DNA from: Proteobacteria bacterium UBA4656
Lineage (GTDB): Bacteria; Pseudomonadota; Gammaproteobacteria; Xanthomonadales; Ahniellaceae
Assembly (NCBI GenBank): GCA_002405525.1
Contig: DHLY01000037.1
Span: 25,081-72,188, forward strand
Direction of reading: 5' to 3'
DNA length: 47,108 bases
Part shown: piece by piece, positions 1 through 7,844 of the stretch
Position numbering within the stretch: position 1 is the first letter of the stretch
Layout: every line of letters begins with the position of its first letter
Position numbers and translations under genes: made by a program
The notes under the pieces: model-generated
Databases searched by the model: none
Told to the model about the DNA's origin: nothing
What the model saw: the letters and a program-made list of their open reading frames with translations, nothing else

Positions 1-1027
1 CCTCGCGCTGCGAGCGCCCCGAGACGTAGATCCCGATGTGCCCGCCCTTGAAGGCGATCTCGGTGTAGTCCTTCGTGCCGACCACGCCGGAGAGCGCGCG
101 CGAGGCCGCCGGCGGCACGAGGTGGTCCTGCTCGGCGAAGATGTTGAGCACGGGCTGCCGGATGGCCTTCAGGTCCACCACGCGGCCGCCGATCTCGAGC
201 CCGCCGCGCACCAGCTTGTTGCCCTGGTAGAAGTCCTTGATGAACTGGCGGAAGGCCTCGCCGGCCTGGTCGGGCGAGTCGAAGATCCACTTCTCCATGC
301 GCAGGAAGTTCTCGACCTCCTCCTTGCTGTCGAGGATGTCGACCAGGCCGACGTACTTCTGGAAGTTGAGCCGGAACGGCTTGAGCGTGAGGTAGCACCA
401 GTTCATCAGGTCGCCGGGCACGTTGCCCAGCGTGTCGACCATCAGGTCGACGTCCATGTCCTGCGTCCAGTGCGAGAGCATGTTGTCCGGCGTGTGGAAG
501 TCGACCGGCGTGACCATGGTGACGAGGTTGCGCACCGTCTTCGGGTGCAGCGCGGTGTAGCACAGCGAGAACGCGCCACCCTGGCAGATGCCGAGCAGGT
601 TGATCGCGCCCAATCCGTGGCGCTTCGCCACCACCTCGACGCAGCGACGGATGGTGCCGTTGATGTAGTCGTCGAGGGTGGTGAAGCGGTCCGACGGGTC
701 GGGATAGCCCCAATCGATCAGGTACACGTCCTCGCCCTTGTCGAGCAGGCCGCGCACGATCGACCGGTCGTGCTGCAGGTCGACCATGTAGGGCCGGTTG
801 ACCAGAGCGTAGACGATCAGCAGCGGCACCGTGGCGCTCGGCGCACGCTCGCCCTTGAATCGGTACAGAACGACCTTGCCGTCGCGCCAGACCGCCTCGC
901 GCGGCGTCGCGCCGTAGGTGACGTCCTCGACCTCGCGCAGGGTCTTCGCGCCGCGCGCGATCTTCTCGCCGAGCGCGGCGACCTCGCGCAGGGCTTCCGC
1001 GGGGGTGAACTGCAGCGGACCGAACAT
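1..1027 (-). CDS. phaC: Class III poly(3-hydroxyalkanoate) synthase catalytic subunit PhaC (C-terminus cut by window edge)
   Basis: Polymerises (R)-3-hydroxyacyl-CoA into polyhydroxyalkanoate at the granule surface, in complex with PhaE. The visible 342 residues form an alpha/beta-hydrolase fold. The lipase-like box is GICQGG with the nucleophile Cys148; the other triad residues fall at Asp301 (in AEQDHLVPP) and His330 (in FKGGHIGIY), matching the spacing known for class III synthases such as that of Allochromatium. Class III PhaC is about 355 residues, so only about a dozen C-terminal residues are missing. The start is the ATG at 1027, 3 bp after the phaE stop, so the two are co-translated from one message. 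Class I/II synthases are much longer (over 550 residues) and work without PhaE, which excludes them. The assignment is secure. Confidence 0.96.
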   Translation of the reverse strand, partial: MFGPLQFTPAEALREVAALGEKIARGAKTLREVEDVTYGATPREAVWRDGKVVLYRFKGERAPSATVPLLIVYALVNRPYMVDLQHDRSIVRGLLDKGEDVYLIDWGYPDPSDRFTTLDDYINGTIRRCVEVVAKRHGLGAINLLGICQGGAFSLCYTALHPKTVRNLVTMVTPVDFHTPDNMLSHWTQDMDVDLMVDTLGNVPGDLMNWCYLTLKPFRLNFQKYVGLVDILDSKEEVENFLRMEKWIFDSPDQAGEAFRQFIKDFYQGNKLVRGGLEIGGRVVDLKAIRQPVLNIFAEQDHLVPPAASRALSGVVGTKDYTEIAFKGGHIGIYVSGRSQRE

Positions 1028-1030
1028 GGC

Positions 1031-2302
1031 TCAGCGACCTCCCTTGCCCGGTTTCGCGGTCTTTCGCAGGGCCGCGAGGCGCTCGGCGAAACTGCCGCCG
1101 GACGCCGCGGCCTTGGCCGCGCGCGCAGGCGATGCGGCTGCCGCGCCGGCGCTGCCGCCGACCGCGCGCAGACGCGGGCGGGTGGCGCGCGAGGCCGCAG
1201 CCTTGGCCGGCTTCGGCGCGGCCGGGGCGGCGGCTTTCCGCGCACGCGCGGGCGCCGCGACCGGCGCGGGCGCGACGGCGGCGCGCGGCGCTGGCTTCGG
1301 CGCGGTTTTCGGTGGCGGCCGCTTGCGCGACGCCTTCGCGGGCTCCGGCAGCTTCGCGAGCGCGGCGGCGGGCGCGACCTCGTCGTCGGGCGGCGCGGCG
1401 GATCCCGCGCGCACGTTGGCCAGCGCCGCCGCATGCTCGAGTTCCGCCAGCCGGCGCTTCATCTCTGCGAGCTTGCGGTGAACGGCATCGAGTTCTCCAC
1501 GCGTCGGCATGCCGAGCGCGGCGCCGCCGCGCTCGACTTCCTGCTGCACGTGGCGGCGCACCGCCATCTGTGCATTGACCAGCGCGCCATAGGCGGCGCG
1601 GAACGCCGGCGACAGCGCGACCTCGGCGTACCCTTCCTCCGCGGCGTCGATCCACAGGTCGTAGAGCGCGCGAAAGGACTTCAACTGGCGCCCGGGTTCG
1701 CTGTGCGCGGCGAGTTTGGCCTCGACCTTCTCCAGCGCGCGGCGGCTGGCGTCGAGCATCAGCTGGTTGTAGGCGTCGAGTCGCGCGCGATAGTCGTCGA
1801 GCGCCAGCGCGAAGCGCTGCTGGCGTTCCTGCGACTCGCGCGCGTAGCCGAAGGCCGGCAGTTGCATCAGCGACTGGAAGTCCTGCCGGAACGGCGCCGC
1901 TGCAGCGGCGAAGTCGGCGAAAAGATGCTCGAAACCCCGTGCGCCCTCGCCCATCGCCTGGCGCAGGGCGTCGCGCATCGGGTTGTCCTGCGGGCCGAGT
2001 CCGCCGAGGGCGGACGAGATCGCCGCCGCCCAGTCGCCACCCGAGGGCACGGCCTTGCCGGCCGCCGCCGACAGTCCCGCCTGCATCATCTGCACCATCT
2101 GCCGCGCGCCGGCGACCATGCGGTCGACCGCCTCGTTGCCGGAATCGCCGCCGCCGGCGAGCCGGGCCCACATCTCGAAGCCCTCGTGGACCGGTGGCGT
2201 CGCGCCGGCGGCGCCCGAGGCGTCCTTCCATGCGCGCGCGAACTGCTGCTGCAGGGACTGCCAGCCGGCCAGCCAGGCCTCGTTGGGGTTCGATTTCGCC
2301 AT
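1031..2302 (-). CDS. phaE: Class III PHA synthase subunit PhaE with a histone-like basic tail
   Basis: PhaE is the non-catalytic partner that activates PhaC of class III synthases. The 423-residue product begins MAKSNPNEAWLAGWQSLQQQ, typical of the family, and is helical through about residue 295, with a coiled-coil-like stretch at about 266-291 (ELDAVHRKLAEMKRRLAEL). From about 315 to the end it becomes an Ala/Pro/Lys/Arg-rich low-complexity tail with repeated AAPKPAKAAAS-like units, ending FAERLAALRKTAKPGKGGR. Class III PhaE proteins are usually about 350-370 residues, so the tail looks like an addition; it resembles the DNA-binding tails of PhaF and PhaM. The reading frame stays open well upstream of 2302, but the ATG at 2302 gives the family N-terminus and has GGAG nine bases before it. 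It is followed after 3 bp by phaC. Confidence 0.93.
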   Translation of the reverse strand: MAKSNPNEAWLAGWQSLQQQFARAWKDASGAAGATPPVHEGFEMWARLAGGGDSGNEAVDRMVAGARQMVQMMQAGLSAAAGKAVPSGGDWAAAISSALGGLGPQDNPMRDALRQAMGEGARGFEHLFADFAAAAAPFRQDFQSLMQLPAFGYARESQERQQRFALALDDYRARLDAYNQLMLDASRRALEKVEAKLAAHSEPGRQLKSFRALYDLWIDAAEEGYAEVALSPAFRAAYGALVNAQMAVRRHVQQEVERGGAALGMPTRGELDAVHRKLAEMKRRLAELEHAAALANVRAGSAAPPDDEVAPAAALAKLPEPAKASRKRPPPKTAPKPAPRAAVAPAPVAAPARARKAAAPAAPKPAKAAASRATRPRLRAVGGSAGAAAASPARAAKAAASGGSFAERLAALRKTAKPGKGGR

Positions 2303-2330
2303 CGTGGACGACTCCCTGCGGACCGTCCGG

Positions 2331-2359
2331 ATGCTACACCGCGAGGGTGGCGCGACCAA
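2331..2359 (-). promoter_or_regulatory. Candidate sigma70 promoter for phaE-phaC
   Basis: Reading the minus strand there is TTGGTC (2359-2354), a 17-base spacer and TAGCAT (2336-2331). Both hexamers are partial matches to TTGACA/TATAAT, and the spacing is ideal. Transcription would begin about 20-25 bases before the phaE start. This comes from pattern reading only. Confidence 0.4.
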
Positions 2360-2452
2360 CCGCGCCGAAGGTCGAGGATCGACGCCCGGCGCGCTGGAAC
2401 GGCGTGCCCACATCGGCGATATTCGAGGCCACGACCGCGCGATGCCGACCCG

Positions 2453-3802
2453 ATGACCGACCCTCCTGTCGCACCCCCGCCGGCCGCGGATGCCACCGCC
2501 CTCGCGGAGCCGCACGCCATCCCGCGCCGGACCACGCCGACATGGGACATGGAACTGCTGATCTCGGGCGCCAGCGTGTTCGCGCTGTTCCAGTTGAGCG
2601 GCGAGATCGACCTGCTGGTGGCCTGGTTCGAGCCGCGGCTCGGCGTCGAATGGGCGGCCTTCCTGGGCATGATGAACGTCTACGGCAAGGGCGCGGTGAT
2701 CACCCTGGCCGTGACCTTCGCCGTGCACCTGCTGCTGCGCGCGCGCTGGATCGCGCTGGTGGGGATGAACTCGGTGTTCCCGGGCGGCATCCGCTGGGAC
2801 CGGATCAAGGCCGGGCCGATCCAGGTCGAGGTGGCGAAGGCCCGGGTCGCGAACATGGACGACGTCATCGAGCGCGCGGACAACCTGTCCACCGTGGTGT
2901 TCGCGATCGGCGTGGCGCTGGCGATCGGCATCATCCCGCCGGCGCTGACGGTCATCGTGCTCTACGCGGTCGGCGTGGCGGTGGGATCGGCGTTCGGCAC
3001 GCTGGCGTTCTTCTACATCTTCATGGGGCTGCTGGCCGTGGTGCTGTTGCCGTTCTTCATCGCGGCGGGCATCGACAAGTACCGCGGTGACCAGCTCGAC
3101 CGGTCGAGCGGCCTCGGGCGCTGGATCGAGCGCACCATGCGGGCCTACTCCTGGATCGGTTTCGGGCGCAGCGGCAACGTGCTGATCACCCTGCTCGGCA
3201 GCAACGTGGGCGAGAAGCGGGCCACCGTGCTGGTGTGGCTGGCGATGTTCGCCGTGATGGCGCTGGCGACCGTGGGGCCGCTGATGCGGGCCGCCGACGT
3301 GCGGCTGGCCGACTGGGACTGGGTGCCCGAGGACCGGGCCGGCGACGCCCGCGACCTGCGCGCGGTGCATTACGCCGACCTGCGCCAACCGGGACTGTCG
3401 GGACTGAACGCGCCCTACCTGCCGTCGAGCGTGGTGCGCGGGCCGTGGCTGCGGCTGGTCATCCCCTACGACGCGGAGCGCCACAACGAGGCGATCGGGC
3501 GCGACTGCCCGGACGCCGCGGCGGACGACGACGCCAAGGCCGAGGCCGAGTTCGCGCGCCGCGCGCGCCTGCTGGACTGCATCGCGCGGATGCACCCATT
3601 GCGGCTCGATGGCGCGCCGCTCGAAGACATCGAGTTCTCGTTCCACACTGCGGCCGACGGGATGCGCGGCTTCGCGGTGATGATCGACGTGCGCGGCCTG
3701 GCACCGGGCCGCCACGTGCTCGAGGTCGGCCGACCCACGGTCGAACGCGACGCACGGCGCGACGAACTGCCGCAGCCGTATCGCATCGCGTTCTGGCGCT
3801 GA
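2453..3802 (+). CDS. Multi-pass inner-membrane protein of unknown function
   Basis: A 449-residue protein I cannot assign to a named family. After a Pro/Ala-rich cytosolic-looking start, hydrophobic segments lie near residues 38-58, 75-95, 145-172, 175-206 (two helices, ending FFIAAGIDKYRG) and 262-282. The last roughly 165 residues are soluble, acidic and arginine-rich, and end PQPYRIAFWR. No catalytic motif, nucleotide-binding loop or metal cluster is visible. The start is the ATG at 2453 (MTDPPVAPP); a later in-frame ATG (MELLISGA, about residue 33) is possible. The frame is open far upstream, but that part is antisense to phaE. It stands alone: divergent from phaE and convergent with the mrfB-like gene, with a REP pair in the gap. 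Confidence 0.8.
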   Translation: MTDPPVAPPPAADATALAEPHAIPRRTTPTWDMELLISGASVFALFQLSGEIDLLVAWFEPRLGVEWAAFLGMMNVYGKGAVITLAVTFAVHLLLRARWIALVGMNSVFPGGIRWDRIKAGPIQVEVAKARVANMDDVIERADNLSTVVFAIGVALAIGIIPPALTVIVLYAVGVAVGSAFGTLAFFYIFMGLLAVVLLPFFIAAGIDKYRGDQLDRSSGLGRWIERTMRAYSWIGFGRSGNVLITLLGSNVGEKRATVLVWLAMFAVMALATVGPLMRAADVRLADWDWVPEDRAGDARDLRAVHYADLRQPGLSGLNAPYLPSSVVRGPWLRLVIPYDAERHNEAIGRDCPDAAADDDAKAEAEFARRARLLDCIARMHPLRLDGAPLEDIEFSFHTAADGMRGFAVMIDVRGLAPGRHVLEVGRPTVERDARRDELPQPYRIAFWR

Positions 3803-3910
3803 GCGGATTCGCGCCGCCGGCGTTTCGGCCGCCCCCGCGGTCCCGACCTCGGCATGGGCGCGCCGGGGCGCGACCGCGACCACCGACCCTTGCGCTGGGC
3901 GCCTGTCCTG

Positions 3911-3976
3911 CGGTCGCCCGCATGCGGGCTCCTACATGCCGCGCACGCCAGCAGGAGCGCGCTTGCGCGCGACCGC
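3911..3976. repeat. Pair of inverted REP-like palindromes (BIME-like dimer)
   Basis: Two 24-base elements lie head to head: 3911-3934 and 3952-3975. The reverse complement of the first and the second share the frame [TC]AGGAGC-stem-GCGACCG and differ at four positions. Each contains a 14-base palindrome (GCCCGCATGCGGGC and GCGCGCTTGCGCGC). Two of the four differences sit at paired stem positions and compensate each other (C-G against G-C), so the hairpin is conserved rather than the sequence. The location between two convergent genes is typical of REP elements. Confidence 0.8.
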
Positions 3977-4067
3977 AACACCCGATCCTCGCGCCGGGCG
4001 CCGGACGCGCGGTCGCCGGCGATCAGCCCGGAGCAGGGAATCGACGCCTCGCGCGCGGAGTGCGCGA

Positions 4068-5306
4068 TCAGGCACCGGGCCGGGACAGGCGCGCGAGGCG
4101 GTTGCGGTGGCGCGGTTCGGTGGGTGCGAGGGCGACGAGGCGCTCGGTGAGCGCGCGGGCGCGCGCCCGGTCGTGGTGCACGTGCTCGGCGATCTTGGCC
4201 AGGCGCTCGAGCGCCTGTACGCAGGGGCGCGCTGCGTCGGCCAGCGGCGCGAGCAGGGCTTCGACCTCGGCCCAGCGGCGCTGGCGGGCGCAGATCCGGG
4301 CCAGCGCGCGGCGCGCGCCGGCGTCGTGCAGAGCACCTTCCAGCGCGCGGCGGGCGGCGTCGGCGCGGCCCGCCTGCGCGAGGCGTCGCCCGATCGAGGC
4401 CGCATCGGCGTCGAAGCGCGACGGGTCCGCGTACACCGCCCGCAGCGCGGGCAGCAGCCGCGCCAGTGCGACCACGTCGTCGCGGTTGTGGCGGATCGCC
4501 TCGCCCAGCATCGCGGTCTCGCCGTGGCGCAGGAAGGCGGTCCAGGCCTGCGGCGCGAACGCCCCCGGCAGGTCGTCGACGCGCTCGATGCCCAGCAGGC
4601 GGCGTTCGGCGGTCTGCAGCCGGCAGTCCGGCCAGCGCGAGTCGAAGGCGCGCCGCAGCGGGTGCAGCAGGTCCCAGTGCGCGCGGCCGGCGAAGGGATC
4701 GCGCAGGCGCGCCAGGCGCAGCCGCGTCGCGAGCAGCGGCAGGTCGAAGGCCTTGCCGTTGAAGGACACCCAATGCGGGTTTTCCGGCAGGCGCTCCATC
4801 ACCGCGCGGTACAGGCGTTCTTCCGCGCCCGGCGAGACCAGCAGCCACTGCTGCACGGCGAGTGCGTCGCCGTCATGCCAGGCCAGACCGAGCAGGAACA
4901 CCAGCGTGCCGGTGCCGCCGGCCAGTCCGGTGGTCTCGGTGTCGAGGTAGACCAGCGGCCCCGCGGCGCCCTCCCCCGCCTCCCACGGCACAGCATCGCG
5001 CGCGCAGGGCGGCAGCGGCGCGCGGAACCCGATGCAGCGCACGCCGGGCGCGACCTCGGTGCCGGGCAGTGCGCGTTCGGCGCGGTACCGGCGCGCCTCG
5101 CGCACGCGCTGCGCCTGGCGCAGCGATTCGATGCGCGCGGCCCAGTCGTCGGCGGGGACGGCGTCCGCCACCCGGTCGGCAACGCTGGCCGCCGGCATCG
5201 GCGCGGTGGTTCCGGGCGACGGCGGCGTCGCGACCACGCTGCCCCGCTGGCGCAGCAGAGCGCCGAGGCGGTCGTGCAGGTCGGCGCCGCTGCGCGGTTC
5301 AGCCAT
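4068..5306 (-). CDS. MrfB-like (YprB family) RNase H-fold exonuclease with TPR-like tail
   Basis: Homolog of the metal-dependent exonuclease MrfB (YprB), which in Bacillus subtilis works with MrfA to repair mitomycin-type DNA damage. The 412 residues hold a basic, variable N-terminus, then an RNase_H_2/DEDD exonuclease fold. Motif I is YLDTETTG (Asp122, Glu124), motif II is SFNGKAFDLP (Asp188) and motif III is IRHNRDDVVALARL (His273, Asp277), so all acidic ligands are present. From about residue 310 to 400 short helical repeats rich in Ala/Arg resemble TPR units. The start ATG (5306) lies inside the end of the upstream helicase gene (8-bp overlap), so the two are translationally coupled. The family assignment is strong; the repair role is transferred from Bacillus. 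Confidence 0.88.
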   Translation of the reverse strand: MAEPRSGADLHDRLGALLRQRGSVVATPPSPGTTAPMPAASVADRVADAVPADDWAARIESLRQAQRVREARRYRAERALPGTEVAPGVRCIGFRAPLPPCARDAVPWEAGEGAAGPLVYLDTETTGLAGGTGTLVFLLGLAWHDGDALAVQQWLLVSPGAEERLYRAVMERLPENPHWVSFNGKAFDLPLLATRLRLARLRDPFAGRAHWDLLHPLRRAFDSRWPDCRLQTAERRLLGIERVDDLPGAFAPQAWTAFLRHGETAMLGEAIRHNRDDVVALARLLPALRAVYADPSRFDADAASIGRRLAQAGRADAARRALEGALHDAGARRALARICARQRRWAEVEALLAPLADAARPCVQALERLAKIAEHVHHDRARARALTERLVALAPTEPRHRNRLARLSRPGA

Positions 5307-7803
5307 CGACGGCGAGTTCCCGCAACCGCGCCTCGCTCTCGCGCGCGAGCACGGCCGGATCGGGCCGCGCGACCGGCACCGCATCGCCGTCGTCGAGCGC
5401 CGTGCCGTCGAACAGGGCCAGCACGCGCAGCGCCAGCGCCTTGGGCGCGCGGGCGTTCGTCTCGTCCGAGCCCAGCACCGGCCCGATGCAGGCCGGGCAG
5501 CCGTGCGTGCAGTCGCAGCGCGAGACCAGGTCGCGCGCGGCGGCGACCAGGTGCCGGCGCTGGCCGAACAGCGGCTCGGAGAAGCCGGTGCCGCCGGGGT
5601 AGTTGTCGTACAGGAACACGGTCGGTGCGAAGCGCGCCAGCATCTCCGGCTGGATCTCGCGGTCGCTGGCATCGCGCAACTGGCCGCGTCCGCGCGCATC
5701 GACCACCGCGTTCCATTCGCCCGCGCCCGAGCCCACCGCCTTGCCGAGGTCGCGTGGTTCCGCCATCGCGGCCAGCACCGCCACCGTGTGCAGTGCGTAG
5801 GCGGCGCCGAGGAAACCGTCGAGCGCCGCCCAGCGGCTGTCGAAGGCGCGGTCCAGCGCGGCTTCATCGACCTGCCACCACAGGGCGGAGGTGTGCATCT
5901 CGCGGTCGGGCAGGTTCACCGGCCCGTAGCCGATGTTCTCGTGCGTGTAGTAGCGGATCTTCTTGTAGCCGGTCACGCGACGGACCAGGTGCACCTCGCC
6001 GTGGCCGGCGTCCGATGCGGCGCCGCGTTCGCCGTCGAAGCGCTCCAGCACCTTGAGCTTCTGGTACTCGATCGCATCGGTGTAGTAGTCGACGTTGGTG
6101 CGGGTCACGTAGGCCTTGCGCCCCACCCAGTCGAGCTTCTCGACCTGCCAGGGCCGGCTCTGCACCATGTAGATCGCGCCCTCGTACAGGGTCTCCGCGG
6201 CGGCCGAATAGTCGACTTCGGCGATGATGGCCTGCTGGCCGTCGGTGCGGTCGACCACCACGAAGTTGCCGTCGGCGACCGAGCGCAGCGAGACCGCGTT
6301 GGCCGGATAGGCGTCGGCGATCCAGTGCCACTGGCCGGCGTCGCCGTGCAGCACGCCCTGCTCGGCGAGGAACTCCAGCAGCGCCCGCGGATCGGCGTGG
6401 CCGAAGCGGTCGCCGTCGCGGAACGGCAGTTCGAAGGCCGCGCAACGCACGTGGTCGAGCAGGATCAGCAGCTGGTCGGGCGCGATCCGCGCGTGCTCGG
6501 GGCTGGCGTCGAAGAAGAACTCCGGGTGTCGCACGACGTACTGGTCGAGCGGGTCGGAACTGGCCACCAGCACGCCCAGCGCCGCCTGCTTGCGGCGCCC
6601 CGCGCGGCCCAGCCGCTGCCAGGTCGCCGCCACCGAGCCGGGGTAGCCATTGAGGATGCAGACATCGAGCGAGCCGATGTCGACCCCGAGTTCCAGCGCC
6701 GAAGTGCTCACCACGCAATCGATCTCTCCCGCGCGCAGCTTGCGCTCGGTGGCCCGGCGCTCCTCCGGCAGGTAGCCGCCGCGGTAGGCGTGGATCCGCG
6801 CCGGGCGCCGCGGGTCGTGGTCGAACACGTCCTTGAGGTACTTGGTCAGCACCTCGACCATCAGCCGCGACTGCGCGAAGACGATGGTCTTGTAGCCGGC
6901 CCGGATGGCGGCCCGCGCGACGCGCGTGGTCTGCGAGCGGTTGGAGGCGCGGATGCCGAGGTCGGGGTTGATGACCGGCGGGTTCCACAACAGCAGGTGC
7001 TTGGCCCCGGTCGGCGCCCCGCTCTCGGTGATGGCGTGGACCGGGCCGCCGAGCAGCGCTTCGGCGTGCTCCTTGGGGTTGCCGATCGTCGCCGAGCACA
7101 GCACGAAGCGCGGGCTTACGCCGTAAAAGGCGCAGATCCGCCGCAGCCGCCGGATCACGTTGGCCACGTGGGAGCCGAACACCCCGCGGTAGTTGTGCAC
7201 CTCGTCGATCACCACCCAGCGCAGGCTCTCGAAGAACTGCGCCCACTTGGTGTGGTGGGGCAGGATCGCCTGGTGCAGCATGTCCGGGTTGGTGACCACG
7301 ATGTCGCCGCGGGTGCGCACCGCCTTGCGCGCGTCGCCCGGGGTGTCGCCGTCGAAGGTGTAGGCACGGATGCCCAGTTCGCCCGCGCGGTTGAGCTCGT
7401 TGAGCTCGGCCACCTGGTCCTGGGCCAGCGCCTTGGTGGGGAACAGATAGAGCGCCTTCGCCTGCTGGGTGCGCGCGGCGTGCAGCACCGGCAGGTTGTA
7501 GCAGAGCGTCTTGCCCGAGGCGGTGGGCGTCACCACCACCACGTCGTGGCCGTCGTGCACCGCATCCCAGGCCTCGCGCTGGTGGGAGTACAGGCGGAAA
7601 ATGCCTCGTCGCTCCAGCGCCGTGCGCAGCGCGGGGTCGAGTTCGGCCGGGAAATCCGCATGGCGGCCCTCCCGCGCCGGCAGCGACAGCTGCCCCGTGA
7701 TGCGGCCGCCGTGCTTGCGGCACAGCGCGCCGGCGAAGTCCTCCATCGGTTTTTCTGGCGTTTTCTGACGGGTCGCTACTGGCATGGTGGACAGCTTGGG
7801 CAT
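5299..7803 (-). CDS. MrfA-like (YprA family) DEXH-box DNA helicase with C-terminal four-cysteine zinc domain (DUF1998)
   Basis: Superfamily 2 DNA helicase of the MrfA/YprA family, the partner of MrfB in nucleotide-excision-independent repair of mitomycin lesions in Bacillus. Visible motifs: Walker A TPTASGKT (92-99), DEVH box (200-203), motif III LCSATIGNP, and motifs V/VI ELGVDIGSLD and WQRLGRAGRR. The C-terminus carries CDCTHGCPACIGP with Cys763, 765, 769 and 772, the zinc-binding signature of the MrfA C-terminal domain. The product is 834 residues from the ATG at 7803, which has a GGGA seven bases upstream; in-frame ATGs at 7785 and 7746 (Met7, Met20) are real alternatives because conserved sequence begins near Met20. 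The gene is divergent from the LexA-like gene, with only 41 bp between the two start codons. Confidence 0.9.
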   Translation of the reverse strand: MPKLSTMPVATRQKTPEKPMEDFAGALCRKHGGRITGQLSLPAREGRHADFPAELDPALRTALERRGIFRLYSHQREAWDAVHDGHDVVVVTPTASGKTLCYNLPVLHAARTQQAKALYLFPTKALAQDQVAELNELNRAGELGIRAYTFDGDTPGDARKAVRTRGDIVVTNPDMLHQAILPHHTKWAQFFESLRWVVIDEVHNYRGVFGSHVANVIRRLRRICAFYGVSPRFVLCSATIGNPKEHAEALLGGPVHAITESGAPTGAKHLLLWNPPVINPDLGIRASNRSQTTRVARAAIRAGYKTIVFAQSRLMVEVLTKYLKDVFDHDPRRPARIHAYRGGYLPEERRATERKLRAGEIDCVVSTSALELGVDIGSLDVCILNGYPGSVAATWQRLGRAGRRKQAALGVLVASSDPLDQYVVRHPEFFFDASPEHARIAPDQLLILLDHVRCAAFELPFRDGDRFGHADPRALLEFLAEQGVLHGDAGQWHWIADAYPANAVSLRSVADGNFVVVDRTDGQQAIIAEVDYSAAAETLYEGAIYMVQSRPWQVEKLDWVGRKAYVTRTNVDYYTDAIEYQKLKVLERFDGERGAASDAGHGEVHLVRRVTGYKKIRYYTHENIGYGPVNLPDREMHTSALWWQVDEAALDRAFDSRWAALDGFLGAAYALHTVAVLAAMAEPRDLGKAVGSGAGEWNAVVDARGRGQLRDASDREIQPEMLARFAPTVFLYDNYPGGTGFSEPLFGQRRHLVAAARDLVSRCDCTHGCPACIGPVLGSDETNARAPKALALRVLALFDGTALDDGDAVPVARPDPAVLARESEARLRELAVDG
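7779..7794. promoter_or_regulatory. Candidate LexA-type operator between mrfA-like and lexA-like genes
   Basis: The 16 bases CTGGCATGGTGGACAG match the gammaproteobacterial SOS box CTGT-N8-ACAG at seven of eight fixed positions, with TA also present just before it as in the extended consensus. It lies 50 bp upstream of the LexA-like start and overlaps or precedes the possible mrfA starts (32 bp upstream of Met20). Against it: the recognition helix of the neighbouring LexA-like protein (SRGSLHKQ) differs from that of E. coli LexA (SPNAAEEH), so its operator may be different. Confidence 0.3.
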
Positions 7804-7844
7804 AGCATGTTCCCGTCCGGTTCTGCCCAGAGGCTACGAAACCA

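Noticed and set aside
38..2452. Very long plus-strand open frame running through phaC and phaE into the membrane protein gene
   Set aside because: It is antisense to phaC and phaE, rich in His/Val/Arg in the manner of high-GC shadow frames, and matches no family. Only the part from the ATG at 2453 is credible.
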